In this document: piece by piece, positions 45,699-54,973 of the stretch
Position numbering within the stretch: the stretch's first letter is position 1
Layout of the letters: every line of letters begins with the position of its first letter
Assembly: GCA_963824415.1 (NCBI GenBank)
Contig: CAWGPM010000005.1
Span: forward strand, 310,001-374,000
Length of the DNA: 64,000 nt
Reading direction: 5' to 3'
DNA from: JABDQA01 sp963824415
Lineage (GTDB): Bacteria > Desulfobacterota > Desulfobulbia > Desulfobulbales > Desulfocapsaceae
Notes under the pieces: generated by a model
What the model saw: only the letters and a program-made list of their open reading frames with translations
The model's database searches: none
Told to the model about the DNA's origin: nothing
Program-made: the position numbers and the translations under genes

Positions 45699-46022
45699 TC
45701 AGTACATAAGCCTGGTGCAGCAATACATCAGAAAAAGACTCGCCAGGCCGGCAAGAGCAGAAGCCAGCTGGAGCAACGGCCTTGAAAAACGCGAGCTGCC
45801 CAGCCCGCTGTTTTCAAGATTGAGCGCCACCATCTTCTCCAGGTTTTCGGCAAGCTGCTGCGCTTTTTCTGGATCGAGTCCGGACGCCATGGGTGAACCT
45901 GATTCAGCCATGATCTCAGTATCCGGGTGAACGGATTCTGCGGGTACAGTGCCCTCAGCGAAATCAGTTTCCATACTTTCGCTGTCGTCTTCGCTCTGTT
46001 GCGACACGCTTTGCGGCTCCAT
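45699..46022 (-). CDS. Small hypothetical protein with C-terminal membrane anchor
   Basis: A 107-residue frame with an acidic, Ser/Glu-rich N-terminal half (ESMETDFAEG), an amphipathic helix (PEKAQQLAENLEKMVALNLE) and one C-terminal membrane segment (LLQLASALAGLASLFLMY), suggesting a tail-anchored protein. ATG 46022 is preferred because GAGG lies 6 bases upstream; a GTG at 46064 lacks a ribosome site. It follows the gamma-glutamyltransferase gene by 86 bases. I do not recognise a family. Confidence 0.6.
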   Translation of the reverse strand: MEPQSVSQQSEDDSESMETDFAEGTVPAESVHPDTEIMAESGSPMASGLDPEKAQQLAENLEKMVALNLENSGLGSSRFSRPLLQLASALAGLASLFLMYCCTRLMY

Positions 46023-46108
46023 GTCAGTCCTCGATTTCTGGTCAGGCTGCAAAACACTCACCACTCAAAACCATGCAGTACACCACCCAATGTTATCGAT
46101 TGCCGAAA

Positions 46109-47641
46109 TCAATCGACAATTTCTTCCACATATCCCCCCCGCCGCGGGTCTCCGGCACCACTAAGACCCGGAATGACCGCATGAACGCCGCCAAAATAGA
46201 CATCGATGTGATCCCAGACATTGAGCGGAACCAGCCCGGCCAGATGTTCAAGGGAGGCGGCCTGAAAGCCCGGCTCCACCTGAACCACCTCTCCGTCCCA
46301 GTATAGCCGGGGAGCTTCGACCGCCTCTTGGAGATCGCGGCCGAAATCAACGACCTGACTGAGTACCTGACTGACCGCGGTTCTGATACGTTTTGATCCG
46401 CCGCTGCCAATCACCAGGCAGACCTCCCGGTCTCTGACCAACAGCGAGGGGGCCATCATCGATCCGACCCGCTGACCGGGCGGCGCAGAATGAAAGCCTT
46501 CGGGATGCAGATCGTCCTCTCCCATCATGTTGTTGAGCATGACACCGGTATCCGGGGCAAAATAACCCGACCCCTCACCGTTGGAGCAGGTCATCGACGC
46601 GCAATTCCCCAGCCTGTCAGCGATACTGATATGGGTTGTCCCCCGGCTGAACATCCTGATCTGTTCCACTGAGCCGCTGACGATCCGCTCATCATCGAGA
46701 AAGGCCCGGAGCAACACCGGCGTGGTAACACCAGCCGCTCTTATTCGCTCGACCTCGCGCATCAGGGCAACTGTTCGAGCCAGTTGCCCACCGTCACCCC
46801 AGCTGCCATGGTAAGGCCCGGCTTTCTCGAGCAGCCCGATGGAAAGCCCGATCATGGTCCCGCCCATCGACGGTTCCGGCGAGGTGAGCAGCTCGTATCC
46901 CCGATATGGAATTCTCATGGGTTTACGTTCCTGCACCTGATAAGCCGCCAGGTCAGCCCGGCTCAACAGCCCGCCGCGCTGCCGCATATCCTGGTCGATC
47001 CTCTCGGCAATTTCTCCGTGATAAAACGCTTCTCCGTGATCAGTTCCGATCAGCTCGAGAAAAGCTGCCGTCTGTTTATTCTCCAGCAGGTCTGCAGGTT
47101 TTTTATAAACCCCACCAGGTTCGTAGAGCCTGCGGCCATCTTCATGCAGGGTCATGATCGGGTAGAGCAGTCTAAGAAAGACTCCCTGCTGCTCATTGAT
47201 CCAGTGGCCGCGGGCCAGTTCCTGGGCAGGTTGAAGAATCTGGGCCAGGGCCATTTTGCCGAGCCGTTGCTGGGTATGAATCAGGCCCATGAGCGTACCA
47301 GGAACCGCCACCGAACCGAGCCCGACATTAAAATCCTGGGCCGAGCCAGAAAACTGCACCGTCACCGGGAAAAAGTCAGGTTCATAGTCCGCGGTGTCCC
47401 GCCCCAGTCCCGGTGTATTGACGAAGAAGTCGAAAAAAAGATCCTCACCACTCCGGACATCATGACCAAGCAGCAGTCCCCCGCCACCCAGACTGGTGAG
47501 CGTTGGCTCGACGACTGCAGAGGCAAATCCTGCCGCCACCACTGCATCGAACGCATTTCCTCCGGCGCGCAGAATCTCTGCGGCAGTTTTACTGACCAGC
47601 TTGTGGCCTGAGGCAACAATCGATTTGTTATATTGGTTCAT
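46109..47641 (-). CDS. ggt: Gamma-glutamyltransferase family protein
   Basis: N-terminal-nucleophile enzyme that moves or hydrolyses gamma-glutamyl groups, as from glutathione. The 510-residue precursor should self-cleave before the Thr of SRGTTHISIAD, giving large and small subunits. SGSGGSKRIRTAVSQVL (GSGG oxyanion region) and the N-terminal GGNAFDAVVAAGFASAVVEP are family marks. No signal peptide is seen, so it is probably cytoplasmic, unlike periplasmic E. coli Ggt. The ATG overlaps the stop of the upstream glutamate-cysteine ligase by four bases, strongly linking the two activities. Confidence 0.88.
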   Translation of the reverse strand: MNQYNKSIVASGHKLVSKTAAEILRAGGNAFDAVVAAGFASAVVEPTLTSLGGGGLLLGHDVRSGEDLFFDFFVNTPGLGRDTADYEPDFFPVTVQFSGSAQDFNVGLGSVAVPGTLMGLIHTQQRLGKMALAQILQPAQELARGHWINEQQGVFLRLLYPIMTLHEDGRRLYEPGGVYKKPADLLENKQTAAFLELIGTDHGEAFYHGEIAERIDQDMRQRGGLLSRADLAAYQVQERKPMRIPYRGYELLTSPEPSMGGTMIGLSIGLLEKAGPYHGSWGDGGQLARTVALMREVERIRAAGVTTPVLLRAFLDDERIVSGSVEQIRMFSRGTTHISIADRLGNCASMTCSNGEGSGYFAPDTGVMLNNMMGEDDLHPEGFHSAPPGQRVGSMMAPSLLVRDREVCLVIGSGGSKRIRTAVSQVLSQVVDFGRDLQEAVEAPRLYWDGEVVQVEPGFQAASLEHLAGLVPLNVWDHIDVYFGGVHAVIPGLSGAGDPRRGGYVEEIVD

Positions 47642-48750
47642 TTCCAGAATCCCAGGTGGACATCGCCGATCACTTTGCGGAAATCGCTACTCTGCTGATA
47701 AATGCGGCGCATCAGATCGGCCCCGGTACCCCGTGATATAATCGGATCCAGCTGCTCGATAAAGTTCGAAGAACCGAGCCTAAGAGCGAACGGGACAACC
47801 TTTTTCTTCAACAGCATCGCAGCCAGGCGAAAATTCATCGCCTGGTTTGACAGCAGGCCGGTGGGGTCGATAAAACGGCCGTCGAGCCCGTAGCGGGCTG
47901 CCTGCCACTTGTTGGCCTGGAGCAAATGGGGGCGCAGGACACGCTGCGTTTGGGTTGCACTCTGTTCGGCAAGCCAGGAGACGCTGGCCTGAATCAGGGC
48001 TACCAAGGCAAGAATGTCGGTAAACTTGGTGGGCAGATCACAAATCCTGATTTCAAGGGTGCCAAACTCCGGATTTGGCCGGGCGTCCCACCACAGATCC
48101 CGAAAACTGCCGATGATGCCGTGGTCTTTTAGATCATTAATTTCGTAAACAAAATGGTCCCAGTCCCGAATATGATTATAGATACCTGCCAGCGGCAGAA
48201 CCTCGAAGAGTTTGGTCCGATAAGACATCAAACCGGTGTCCTTGCTCTGGAAAAACGGAGAAGAGGTGGACAGACTCAAAAAGATCGGCAGAAAGGCCTG
48301 CACCTGGTTGCACACAGCAATTACTGTCTGGCTGTCCGGCAGGCCGACATGGACATGCAACCCCTGGGAGATGAAACGCTTACCGATGATCTGCAGCTCC
48401 TGCATGATCCGTTCGTAGCGGTCATCATCGCTGAGCTGCTGCCCTGCGGCACGGGCAAACGGATGCAGACTGGCGGCATAGAGCAGAAAATTGTGTTCTG
48501 CGGCCAGCTCTTCGGCCAGGGCACAGGTCTGCAGTAAATCGTTTTCCACATCCCGAAGATCTGCGCAGATGCCGGTCTGAATCTCCAGAATCGACTTGAT
48601 GAATTCCAGAGAAAGGCGCGGCCTCAGCATCTGCGGTGCCTGTTCAAGCAGCATCGGGCCAAACGGCACCAGGGCATAATCCTCGCCGTCGAGGATCTGG
48701 AATTCGATCTCTACGCCGAGGCTAAACGCACTGCTTGGTTTGAAGTCCAT
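47638..48750 (-). CDS. GCS2-type glutamate-cysteine ligase / carboxylate-amine ligase (YbdK family)
   Basis: An ATP-dependent ligase that joins the gamma-carboxyl of glutamate to cysteine or another amine. The 370-residue product has the family's opening FSLGVEIEFQILD, the GLHVHVGLPD segment and GTLEIRICDLPT. ATG 48750 is used, 7 bases after the amidohydrolase stop. It overlaps ggt by four bases. No glutathione synthetase gene (gshB) is in the window, so gamma-glutamylcysteine or another gamma-glutamyl compound may be the product. Confidence 0.87.
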   Translation of the reverse strand: MDFKPSSAFSLGVEIEFQILDGEDYALVPFGPMLLEQAPQMLRPRLSLEFIKSILEIQTGICADLRDVENDLLQTCALAEELAAEHNFLLYAASLHPFARAAGQQLSDDDRYERIMQELQIIGKRFISQGLHVHVGLPDSQTVIAVCNQVQAFLPIFLSLSTSSPFFQSKDTGLMSYRTKLFEVLPLAGIYNHIRDWDHFVYEINDLKDHGIIGSFRDLWWDARPNPEFGTLEIRICDLPTKFTDILALVALIQASVSWLAEQSATQTQRVLRPHLLQANKWQAARYGLDGRFIDPTGLLSNQAMNFRLAAMLLKKKVVPFALRLGSSNFIEQLDPIISRGTGADLMRRIYQQSSDFRKVIGDVHLGFWK

Positions 48751-48757
48751 AGCGAAC

Positions 48758-49990
48758 TCACACAGCTGCGATAGTGTCAGGAGAAACTGACGGCCTGGCC
48801 TGCTGCAGCCAGCGATACGCGGCACAGCCAAGCCACGCCGCACCGTATTTCAGGCATTTCTCGTCAAAATCGAAGCTCTCGCTGTGGGCCGGTCCTGCCC
48901 CGCCGGGCACCATCGCCCCGAACCGAACCAGGCAGCCTTCAACCTGCTGCTGATAAAAAGAGAAATCTTCCCCGCCCAGGCTGGGATACCCCTGGGAAAT
49001 AACTCTGTCTACCCCGGCGGCATCCCAGGCGGCAAGGCGGGCCACTTCGGTGGCTCTGGGCGAATTGATCACCGCCGGCAAGCCCTGGTCGAAAATAATC
49101 TCAGCCCGGACACCGTACATCGTCCCTATGGACTGCACGACCCGTTTCAGTCCGCAGATGGTTTTATCCCTGGTGGTCTCATCTGTGGAGCGGACCGTTC
49201 CTTTGAGCACCGCCTCCCGGGCAATCACATTGTGAACCGAACCGGCCTGGAAACTGCCGATGGTGATTACCTCGGATTTATTGGGATCGACCTCGCGCGA
49301 CACCAGGGTCTGGATAATCATTACCAGACTCGAGGCGGCAACCAGGGCATCTGTTCCTTCATGGGGGCGGGCGGCGTGGCCTCCGCGGCCCTGGATGGTG
49401 ATCTGAAACGGATCGGCAAAGGCACAGATAATGCCTTCATCAACGGTTATCTGTCCGGTCTGGAAATGGGTATCGATATGCCCGCCGAAGATTGCCTCAA
49501 CACCGTCCAGGACACCTTCCCGAACCAATAGAGCAGCGCCATTGCCGTGTTCTTCTGCCGGCTGAAAAATCAGCTTGACCCGGCCCCAGGGCAGTTCGAC
49601 CCGTTTGAGCAGGGCCGCCGCGCCCAGCAGCATCGCCACGTGCCCGTCATGTCCACAGGCATGCATAACACCGACATTAGATGAGCAATGGGGCAGTGAG
49701 CTCCGCTCAGATATCGGCAGCCCATCCATATCGGCCCGCAGGGCCACACAGGGAGAACGCACATCGTCTTCGCCGAGATAGGCAATGACCCCGGTTCCAC
49801 CCTGACTGGCGATGGAAGTCAGATCAAGTTCATCAAGTTTGTCGCGGATAAATGCAGCCGTGCGGTGCTCTTCAAAAGAAAGTTCCGGATAGCGATGCAG
49901 GTGCCTGCGAATTTTGATCATCCAGGAATCGAGTGCTTCATCGACAACGAAGTCAGGAGCCGCACCCTGGATATGGGCTGAGCTACTCAA
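48758..49990 (-). CDS. M20-family amidohydrolase (N-acyl-amino-acid or hippurate hydrolase type)
   Basis: The 410-residue di-metal hydrolase cleaves amide bonds of N-acyl amino acids or small conjugates. The metal ligands are in HACGHDGH and QPAEEHGNGA, and the dimerisation domain shows GRGGHAARPHEGTDAL. LGGEDFSFYQQQ near the end supplies the last ligand. It starts 8 bases inside the upstream DUF4177 gene and ends 7 bases before the glutamate ligase, so it is clearly part of the operon. The substrate is unknown; a gamma-glutamyl or acyl conjugate is plausible from context. Confidence 0.88.
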   Translation of the reverse strand: MSSSAHIQGAAPDFVVDEALDSWMIKIRRHLHRYPELSFEEHRTAAFIRDKLDELDLTSIASQGGTGVIAYLGEDDVRSPCVALRADMDGLPISERSSLPHCSSNVGVMHACGHDGHVAMLLGAAALLKRVELPWGRVKLIFQPAEEHGNGAALLVREGVLDGVEAIFGGHIDTHFQTGQITVDEGIICAFADPFQITIQGRGGHAARPHEGTDALVAASSLVMIIQTLVSREVDPNKSEVITIGSFQAGSVHNVIAREAVLKGTVRSTDETTRDKTICGLKRVVQSIGTMYGVRAEIIFDQGLPAVINSPRATEVARLAAWDAAGVDRVISQGYPSLGGEDFSFYQQQVEGCLVRFGAMVPGGAGPAHSESFDFDEKCLKYGAAWLGCAAYRWLQQARPSVSPDTIAAV

Positions 49991-50534
49991 TGCGAATCGC
50001 TCCTATCGTGTTGCTCTCGGCAGTATCCCGCTCGTCCGGATCATCCTGGTTATCATATTCGTCACCAGCTGCTTCCTCGAACACCTCAACCCCGTCATCG
50101 TCCGGTTCCAGCGGGATATCCTCTTCAATATATTCAACTTCGTTGTCATAGTGCAGGTCCTGGTCACGATAGTCATGGCCTTTTTCCAGCTCGGAATCAT
50201 CTTCAAATACGACTTCATCAGGATCCCGGTCAAGCGCCTGCTCATCGTATGGGGTATAGGGCCTTGTTTGCGGATGCGCAGCGGCAGCAAACGATTCAGG
50301 GTATGACTCACCCTGCACCACTTGAGCGTCAGTGGTGATCAAAGAACGGATGGCCACTGGCTGTTTGAAAAAGGCAATTACTCCACTTTGAACTTCGATG
50401 ACCGAAATCAACTCCCAGCCCGATCGTCCGTAATCGTTGAGCTGTTCCTCGATCTCGGTCTCATCCAGAAATCCGCCGCCGAGGATACCCTCTTTTTTTA
50501 GTTCAAAATGGACTGTTTTATAACTCCAGTTCAT
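49983..50534 (-). CDS. DUF4177 domain protein with long acidic tail
   Basis: The 183-residue protein has an N-terminal DUF4177-type domain (WSYKTVHFELKKEGILGGGF, then YGRSGWELISVIEVQSGVIAFFK, about 1-60), a small alpha/beta fold of unknown role. Residues about 95-175 are extremely rich in Asp and Glu and probably disordered. The end overlaps the M20 gene by 8 bases. Acidic tails can bind metals or basic partners, but nothing here shows which. Confidence 0.8.
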   Translation of the reverse strand: MNWSYKTVHFELKKEGILGGGFLDETEIEEQLNDYGRSGWELISVIEVQSGVIAFFKQPVAIRSLITTDAQVVQGESYPESFAAAAHPQTRPYTPYDEQALDRDPDEVVFEDDSELEKGHDYRDQDLHYDNEVEYIEEDIPLEPDDDGVEVFEEAAGDEYDNQDDPDERDTAESNTIGAIRIE

Positions 50535-50606
50535 TTGTCGTCCTCATCCTGCTCGGGTGCTGATCGCACACAATTATCTTCCATCTTCGAACCGCAAACC
50601 AACACC

Positions 50607-52598
50607 TTACTCGTCAACAAAGGTGTCATCCACAAAAGTGCCTTCAAAAAGCCTGCCGTCGGTCATTTTTAAAACGCCTTTGCCGTGCCTCCGGCCATCG
50701 ACAAAGGAACCTTCATAGACGGTGCCGTCACTCGAGGTGTGGATTCCGCGGCCGTGGGGCAGGTCATCTTTGAACATCCCCTTGTAAACCGAACCATCCC
50801 GGTATACCAGGGTCCCTGGACCGTTAAAACTGCCGTATCTGAACTGGCCCGAATATTCACTGCCGTCGCTGAACCGATAGGTGCCGGTTCCATCGAACAG
50901 ATCTTCCTTGAAATGGCCGCTGTAGGTGGTGCCGTCGGGGTAGGAGAAGACCCCGGATCCATCACGCTTGCCACGCCGATAGGCGCCTTCGTATCGGCGC
51001 CCGTCTTGATAGAAATAAACGCCTTCACCGTGGAATAGGTTGGCCTTGAATTGGCCCGTATATCGATCCCCGTCGGCAAACTCGATCTCTCCATCGCCGT
51101 CTCGCAGGCCGTTTTTGACGGTACCCCGGTAGCGGGTTCTGTCCGGATAGGTAAAGTCTACCTCCCCGCTTTTCAGCGGCGTCTGGGCAGTGATTGAGAA
51201 AATTCGCCCGTCCACATAGATCAGTGAATCGGCCTGGTCGGCTCCACGTGGAGCCACCTGTCCCGCAGTTTCTGCCGACGAAGCGGCCTCCAGCAACGCT
51301 GCTTCCGATTCGGCAACAGGCGCTGGTTCTGTGGCGACGGCCGCGGCGGCAACAGCCCCAGCCGAAACGGTTTCTGTCACACCAGTTTCTTGCGCTGGGC
51401 CATCGGAACCTGATTGCAGGGCCGAGCCGTCTTCCGTCTCTGCGGCAGGCTCATTGGCCAAGCCCAGAAAGGACGCGACCGCAGCCTTGGCCGCAGCAAA
51501 ACCCTTAAGAAAGCCGGACTCCGTCTGTGGTTCAGTAATTTCATCACCTGCCAGCGCCGGTTCACCGCCCTGCTCGGCAAAGATCGGCATACCGTCAACA
51601 AACTCGCCCTTGAACACCCGCCCGTCACGATACTTCAACTCACCCTGCCCATGCAGTTTTCCTTCAGAGAAGTCGCCGGTGTAAACGGAACCGTCTGCGT
51701 AGCGGTAGCTCCCCTGGCCCTGCATCAGACCCGCAACAAAGGCTCCCTCGTAAACGCTTTGGTCCTGAAAGAACATGGTCCCGTTGCCTTCGGGAACGCC
51801 ATCCACAAAGTCTCCGCGGTAGACCGAACCGTTGCTGTACTGAAGCTCTCCGGTGCCTTGAAAAATTCCCTGATCGAAGCCACCCTGGTAGACCGTGCCG
51901 TCCTTGTAGGTGAGTTTACCGCTTCCCTGGTAGAGATCGTTTACGAAATCGCCTTCATAGACATCACCGGAGGATAACTCCCAGGTGCCGAAGCCGTCTT
52001 TGATATCCCCGTCCAACTCACCCCGGTACAGCGATCCGTCCGGATAGGAACGCACCCCTTTGCCATGCGGTCTGCCGTTGCTGAACAGGCCTTCATACCA
52101 GCTGCCGTCTACGTAGACCAGCCTGCCCTCGCCATCGATCATGTTATTGCGGAACTGACCCTTGTATTCCCTGCCGTCGGGAAAAAACAATACGCCCTGG
52201 CCGTGATACCTGCCCAGCGCAAAATCGCCGCGGTACTTGATGCCCGCAGGTGTGGTCAGATATCCTTGACCGTGGATGACACCGTCTTTGAACTCACCCT
52301 CATAGCGTCTGCCGTCAGCACCCTGAAGAACGCCCTGGCCGTTGAATTCTCCATTTTCGAACCGGCCTTGGTAGCGGGTCCCGTCGGGGTAGATCATGAT
52401 TCCGCTGCCGTGTGCTGTGCCGCGGGAGAACTCTCCCTCATAGCGCTTGCCGTCTGCACTCAGATAAACGCCGGTACCGTTTTTGCAGTTCCCCTCGACG
52501 CACTGGGCCGCTGCGCTCTGTGCGAAAAGCAGCAGGGAGCCCAGCAGCAGGCCGGTAATCCCGATCGTGTTAAGCCTAGCCATTGATGCTCGTTTCAT
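50607..52598 (-). CDS. Exported protein with about 21 MORN repeats
   Basis: The 663-residue product starts with a signal peptide (core ITGLLLGSLLLFAQSAAAQ). It then has about 13 MORN repeats of 23 residues (consensus YxGxFxxGxxHGxG) up to about residue 345. An Ala/Glu/Pro-rich linker (about 355-455, AVAAAAVATEP) separates them from about eight more repeats to the C-terminus. A Cys pair (CVEGNC) follows the signal. MORN repeats make an elongated beta-sheet that binds lipids or proteins. No enzymatic domain is seen. The ATG overlaps the avtA stop by four bases. An ATG five codons in is an alternative. Confidence 0.9.
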   Translation of the reverse strand: MKRASMARLNTIGITGLLLGSLLLFAQSAAAQCVEGNCKNGTGVYLSADGKRYEGEFSRGTAHGSGIMIYPDGTRYQGRFENGEFNGQGVLQGADGRRYEGEFKDGVIHGQGYLTTPAGIKYRGDFALGRYHGQGVLFFPDGREYKGQFRNNMIDGEGRLVYVDGSWYEGLFSNGRPHGKGVRSYPDGSLYRGELDGDIKDGFGTWELSSGDVYEGDFVNDLYQGSGKLTYKDGTVYQGGFDQGIFQGTGELQYSNGSVYRGDFVDGVPEGNGTMFFQDQSVYEGAFVAGLMQGQGSYRYADGSVYTGDFSEGKLHGQGELKYRDGRVFKGEFVDGMPIFAEQGGEPALAGDEITEPQTESGFLKGFAAAKAAVASFLGLANEPAAETEDGSALQSGSDGPAQETGVTETVSAGAVAAAAVATEPAPVAESEAALLEAASSAETAGQVAPRGADQADSLIYVDGRIFSITAQTPLKSGEVDFTYPDRTRYRGTVKNGLRDGDGEIEFADGDRYTGQFKANLFHGEGVYFYQDGRRYEGAYRRGKRDGSGVFSYPDGTTYSGHFKEDLFDGTGTYRFSDGSEYSGQFRYGSFNGPGTLVYRDGSVYKGMFKDDLPHGRGIHTSSDGTVYEGSFVDGRRHGKGVLKMTDGRLFEGTFVDDTFVDE

Positions 52599-53863
52599 CG
52601 ATTCCTCTCGCCTCGCCGGTAAATATCTTGAACCACGCTGCCAATTATTTTAATACCTTTCTCAACAATTTCATCATCCTGAGAATAGGTCAACCTGACA
52701 CATTCCGATCGATGTTTCCAGTCCTGATTGAGACCTGGAAAAAAATACTCGCCCGAGACCACCAGCACGCCGTGTTCTTTGAGCTGCTGGTAAAGATCAT
52801 TGCTGCCCCCCGGCAGATCTTCGAACCAGAGCCAGAGAAACATGGAACCCTCCGGTTTATGAACCCGGTAGGGCACTCCTGCAAGCTCCTGGTGAATCCA
52901 GCCCAAAGCCTTCTCACATTTTCTCTGGTAAAATGGTCTGATGATTTTTTCGCCAAGGCTCAGGATCTCGCCACTGGCCACGAAATCATCCATCAACAGC
53001 GGACCGAAACTGCTTGGAGCCAGTGAAATAATCGCATTAATTGAAGATACGGAACGGATGATGTCCTCCCGAGCCACCACAATTCCAGTCCGTACCGCCG
53101 GCAGACCTAGCTTCGACAAAGACAGACATTTGATGACATTGCTGTCCCACATCGGGGTCGCTTCAGTGTAAATGATGCCGGGAAACGGTACGCCGTAGGC
53201 ATTGTCCAGAATAAGCGGAACCTCCTGCTGACGGGCCAGCTCCAGCAGCTGCTGCACCTCGCTGTCGGTGATCACGTTGCCGGTCGGGTTGGTGGGCCTC
53301 GATACGCAGATTGCCCCGGTTTCGGGCCCGATTTCAAGACTGTCGAAGTCGACCCGGTACTTGAACATCCGATCTTCCAGATACTCAATACGCGGTTTGG
53401 TGGCGACGAAGAGACCGGGGTCCAGTCCAAGGTCGCTATAGCCGATGTATTCAGGGGTAAGCGGCAGCCGGATCTGTTTCCTGGTGCCATCCTCGAAGCG
53501 TCCGCCGAACATGTTGAAGAGGATGAAAAAGCCGGTCTGGCTGCCGTTGGTCAGACAGATATTTTCCGGCCCGACATCCCAGCCATATTCACGTCTCAAT
53601 AGCTCCGCACAATGCTTGATAAAACGGATATTGCCCTGAGGGGGATCGTAGATTCCAACGAGTTCTCTTATCCCGGCGCGGCTCGAGGCGATCTCGCTCA
53701 AACGCTTCTGCACCAGATCCTCAAAGGCAGGCACGTGGCCAGGGTTGCCGCCGCCCATCATGATCATATCATCGCCGCCACCCAGGGCGTTGCCAAGATC
53801 GTCCATCAAGGAAATGATGCCTGCTTCACTGGTGAATTTCGTTCCGAATTTACTTAATTTCAC
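52595..53863 (-). CDS. avtA: Valine-pyruvate aminotransferase
   Basis: PLP enzyme transferring amino groups between valine (or alanine) and 2-oxo acids. The 422-residue protein closely follows AvtA: KFGTKFTSEAGIISLMDDL, MMGGGNPGHVP, the LTNGSQTGFF cofactor site, SRPTNPTGNVITD, DNAYGVPFPGIIY and the PLP lysine in CLSLSKLGLP. KPEGSMFLWLWFEDLPG is also typical. It lies 6 bases after the membrane-protein gene and overlaps the MORN gene, an unusual setting for a biosynthetic enzyme. Confidence 0.92.
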   Translation of the reverse strand: MKLSKFGTKFTSEAGIISLMDDLGNALGGGDDMIMMGGGNPGHVPAFEDLVQKRLSEIASSRAGIRELVGIYDPPQGNIRFIKHCAELLRREYGWDVGPENICLTNGSQTGFFILFNMFGGRFEDGTRKQIRLPLTPEYIGYSDLGLDPGLFVATKPRIEYLEDRMFKYRVDFDSLEIGPETGAICVSRPTNPTGNVITDSEVQQLLELARQQEVPLILDNAYGVPFPGIIYTEATPMWDSNVIKCLSLSKLGLPAVRTGIVVAREDIIRSVSSINAIISLAPSSFGPLLMDDFVASGEILSLGEKIIRPFYQRKCEKALGWIHQELAGVPYRVHKPEGSMFLWLWFEDLPGGSNDLYQQLKEHGVLVVSGEYFFPGLNQDWKHRSECVRLTYSQDDEIVEKGIKIIGSVVQDIYRRGERNR

Positions 53864-53869
53864 AATAAT

Positions 53870-54844
53870 TCAATTATTTGAAGAGGTTTGAGTTGCCGTT
53901 TTACCTGAAAACATATCGATAATTCGTACAAGCAGGAAAACTACCACCAGTGAGAACAGCAATCTGCCCCAGAGAATTCCACCCAGTTTCGCACCGATCG
54001 CCAGCATTACCAGCGTATCTTCGACCAGCCCGTGGCTGAGCGACATCAGGGCCAGCGAGTTGAAAACCTCCCGGCGCTCCATTTTGCCGGCGGTGGTTTC
54101 CTTGATGATCAGGGCGCCGCCATAAGCAATTCCCAGGATCATGCCGACAACAGTTACCGGGGCGGCCCGGTGACTCATGCCGAAAACGGGCAGCACCGGG
54201 TTGAGCAGCCGCTCCAGCAGCGCCAGGAAACCGAGCGCCTTCAACAAGCGCATGGCCAGTAAAACAAAGAAAATGACGACGATAATCAAACAGATATTGC
54301 GTCCCTGTGTCACTCCCCACTGCAGAAGGGTCTGCTCCTGGACCGCGACCTGAAACAGCATCACGGCGGGCTCCTGCCAGATTGAAAAAATCGTGCAGAG
54401 CTGATGCAGAATAACACCGTAGCCCAAGGCGCCAAGCAGCCTAATCAAGGAGATTGCGAGCACCGGAGCACCTGCTTTTCTGGTGATGCTCACTTCAACA
54501 GGCAATGAGTGGGCGATCAGCATCACCGAGCCGAGGATGGTCATTTCAGCCCCGCTCAACTGCAGCGACGGCGCCAATGCGGCAAAAACGCCAATGCCAC
54601 TGTAGGGGGTGGTCAAAATCGCCGTTGCCCAGACCAGGCCGAGTTCGCCGGGCAGCCCCATCAGGCCCATGACCGGGTCGAGCACGTTGCCGATGTGGGT
54701 GACCAGGCCCAGTTCTTCGAGGATTTTGGTAAAGATGAGCGCCGGAATGGTGACTTTCAGCAATTCGAGGCTGGTGGTAAAACAGTCTCGGCCGAGATCC
54801 TTGAGTTCGGCAATGATTCTTGCCTGCAGCAGAGCGCGACTCAT
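53870..54844 (-). CDS. Nucleoside-recognition (gate) domain membrane protein
   Basis: The 324-residue inner-membrane protein has about eight helices arranged as two gate-type modules: one around VWATAILTTPYSGIGVFAALAP and a second around GMILGIAYGGALIIKE followed by SHGLVEDTLVML. Similar proteins include spore-maturation SpmA/SpmB relatives and nucleoside-transporter gates; most are uncharacterised and may move small metabolites. It precedes avtA by 6 bases and so could be a transporter for the pathway encoded there (inference). Confidence 0.8.
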   Translation of the reverse strand: MSRALLQARIIAELKDLGRDCFTTSLELLKVTIPALIFTKILEELGLVTHIGNVLDPVMGLMGLPGELGLVWATAILTTPYSGIGVFAALAPSLQLSGAEMTILGSVMLIAHSLPVEVSITRKAGAPVLAISLIRLLGALGYGVILHQLCTIFSIWQEPAVMLFQVAVQEQTLLQWGVTQGRNICLIIVVIFFVLLAMRLLKALGFLALLERLLNPVLPVFGMSHRAAPVTVVGMILGIAYGGALIIKETTAGKMERREVFNSLALMSLSHGLVEDTLVMLAIGAKLGGILWGRLLFSLVVVFLLVRIIDMFSGKTATQTSSNN

Positions 54845-54973
54845 ACCGGCAAGACCACCGGAACTAAAAATCTGTCAGCCATTTCAGATTGTTGCATCAG
54901 TGCGCGTGCGGGCAGCCGATCGATATGGGAAAACACGGGATAAGACATCGCCGCCGATACACCGAGACCGGCG

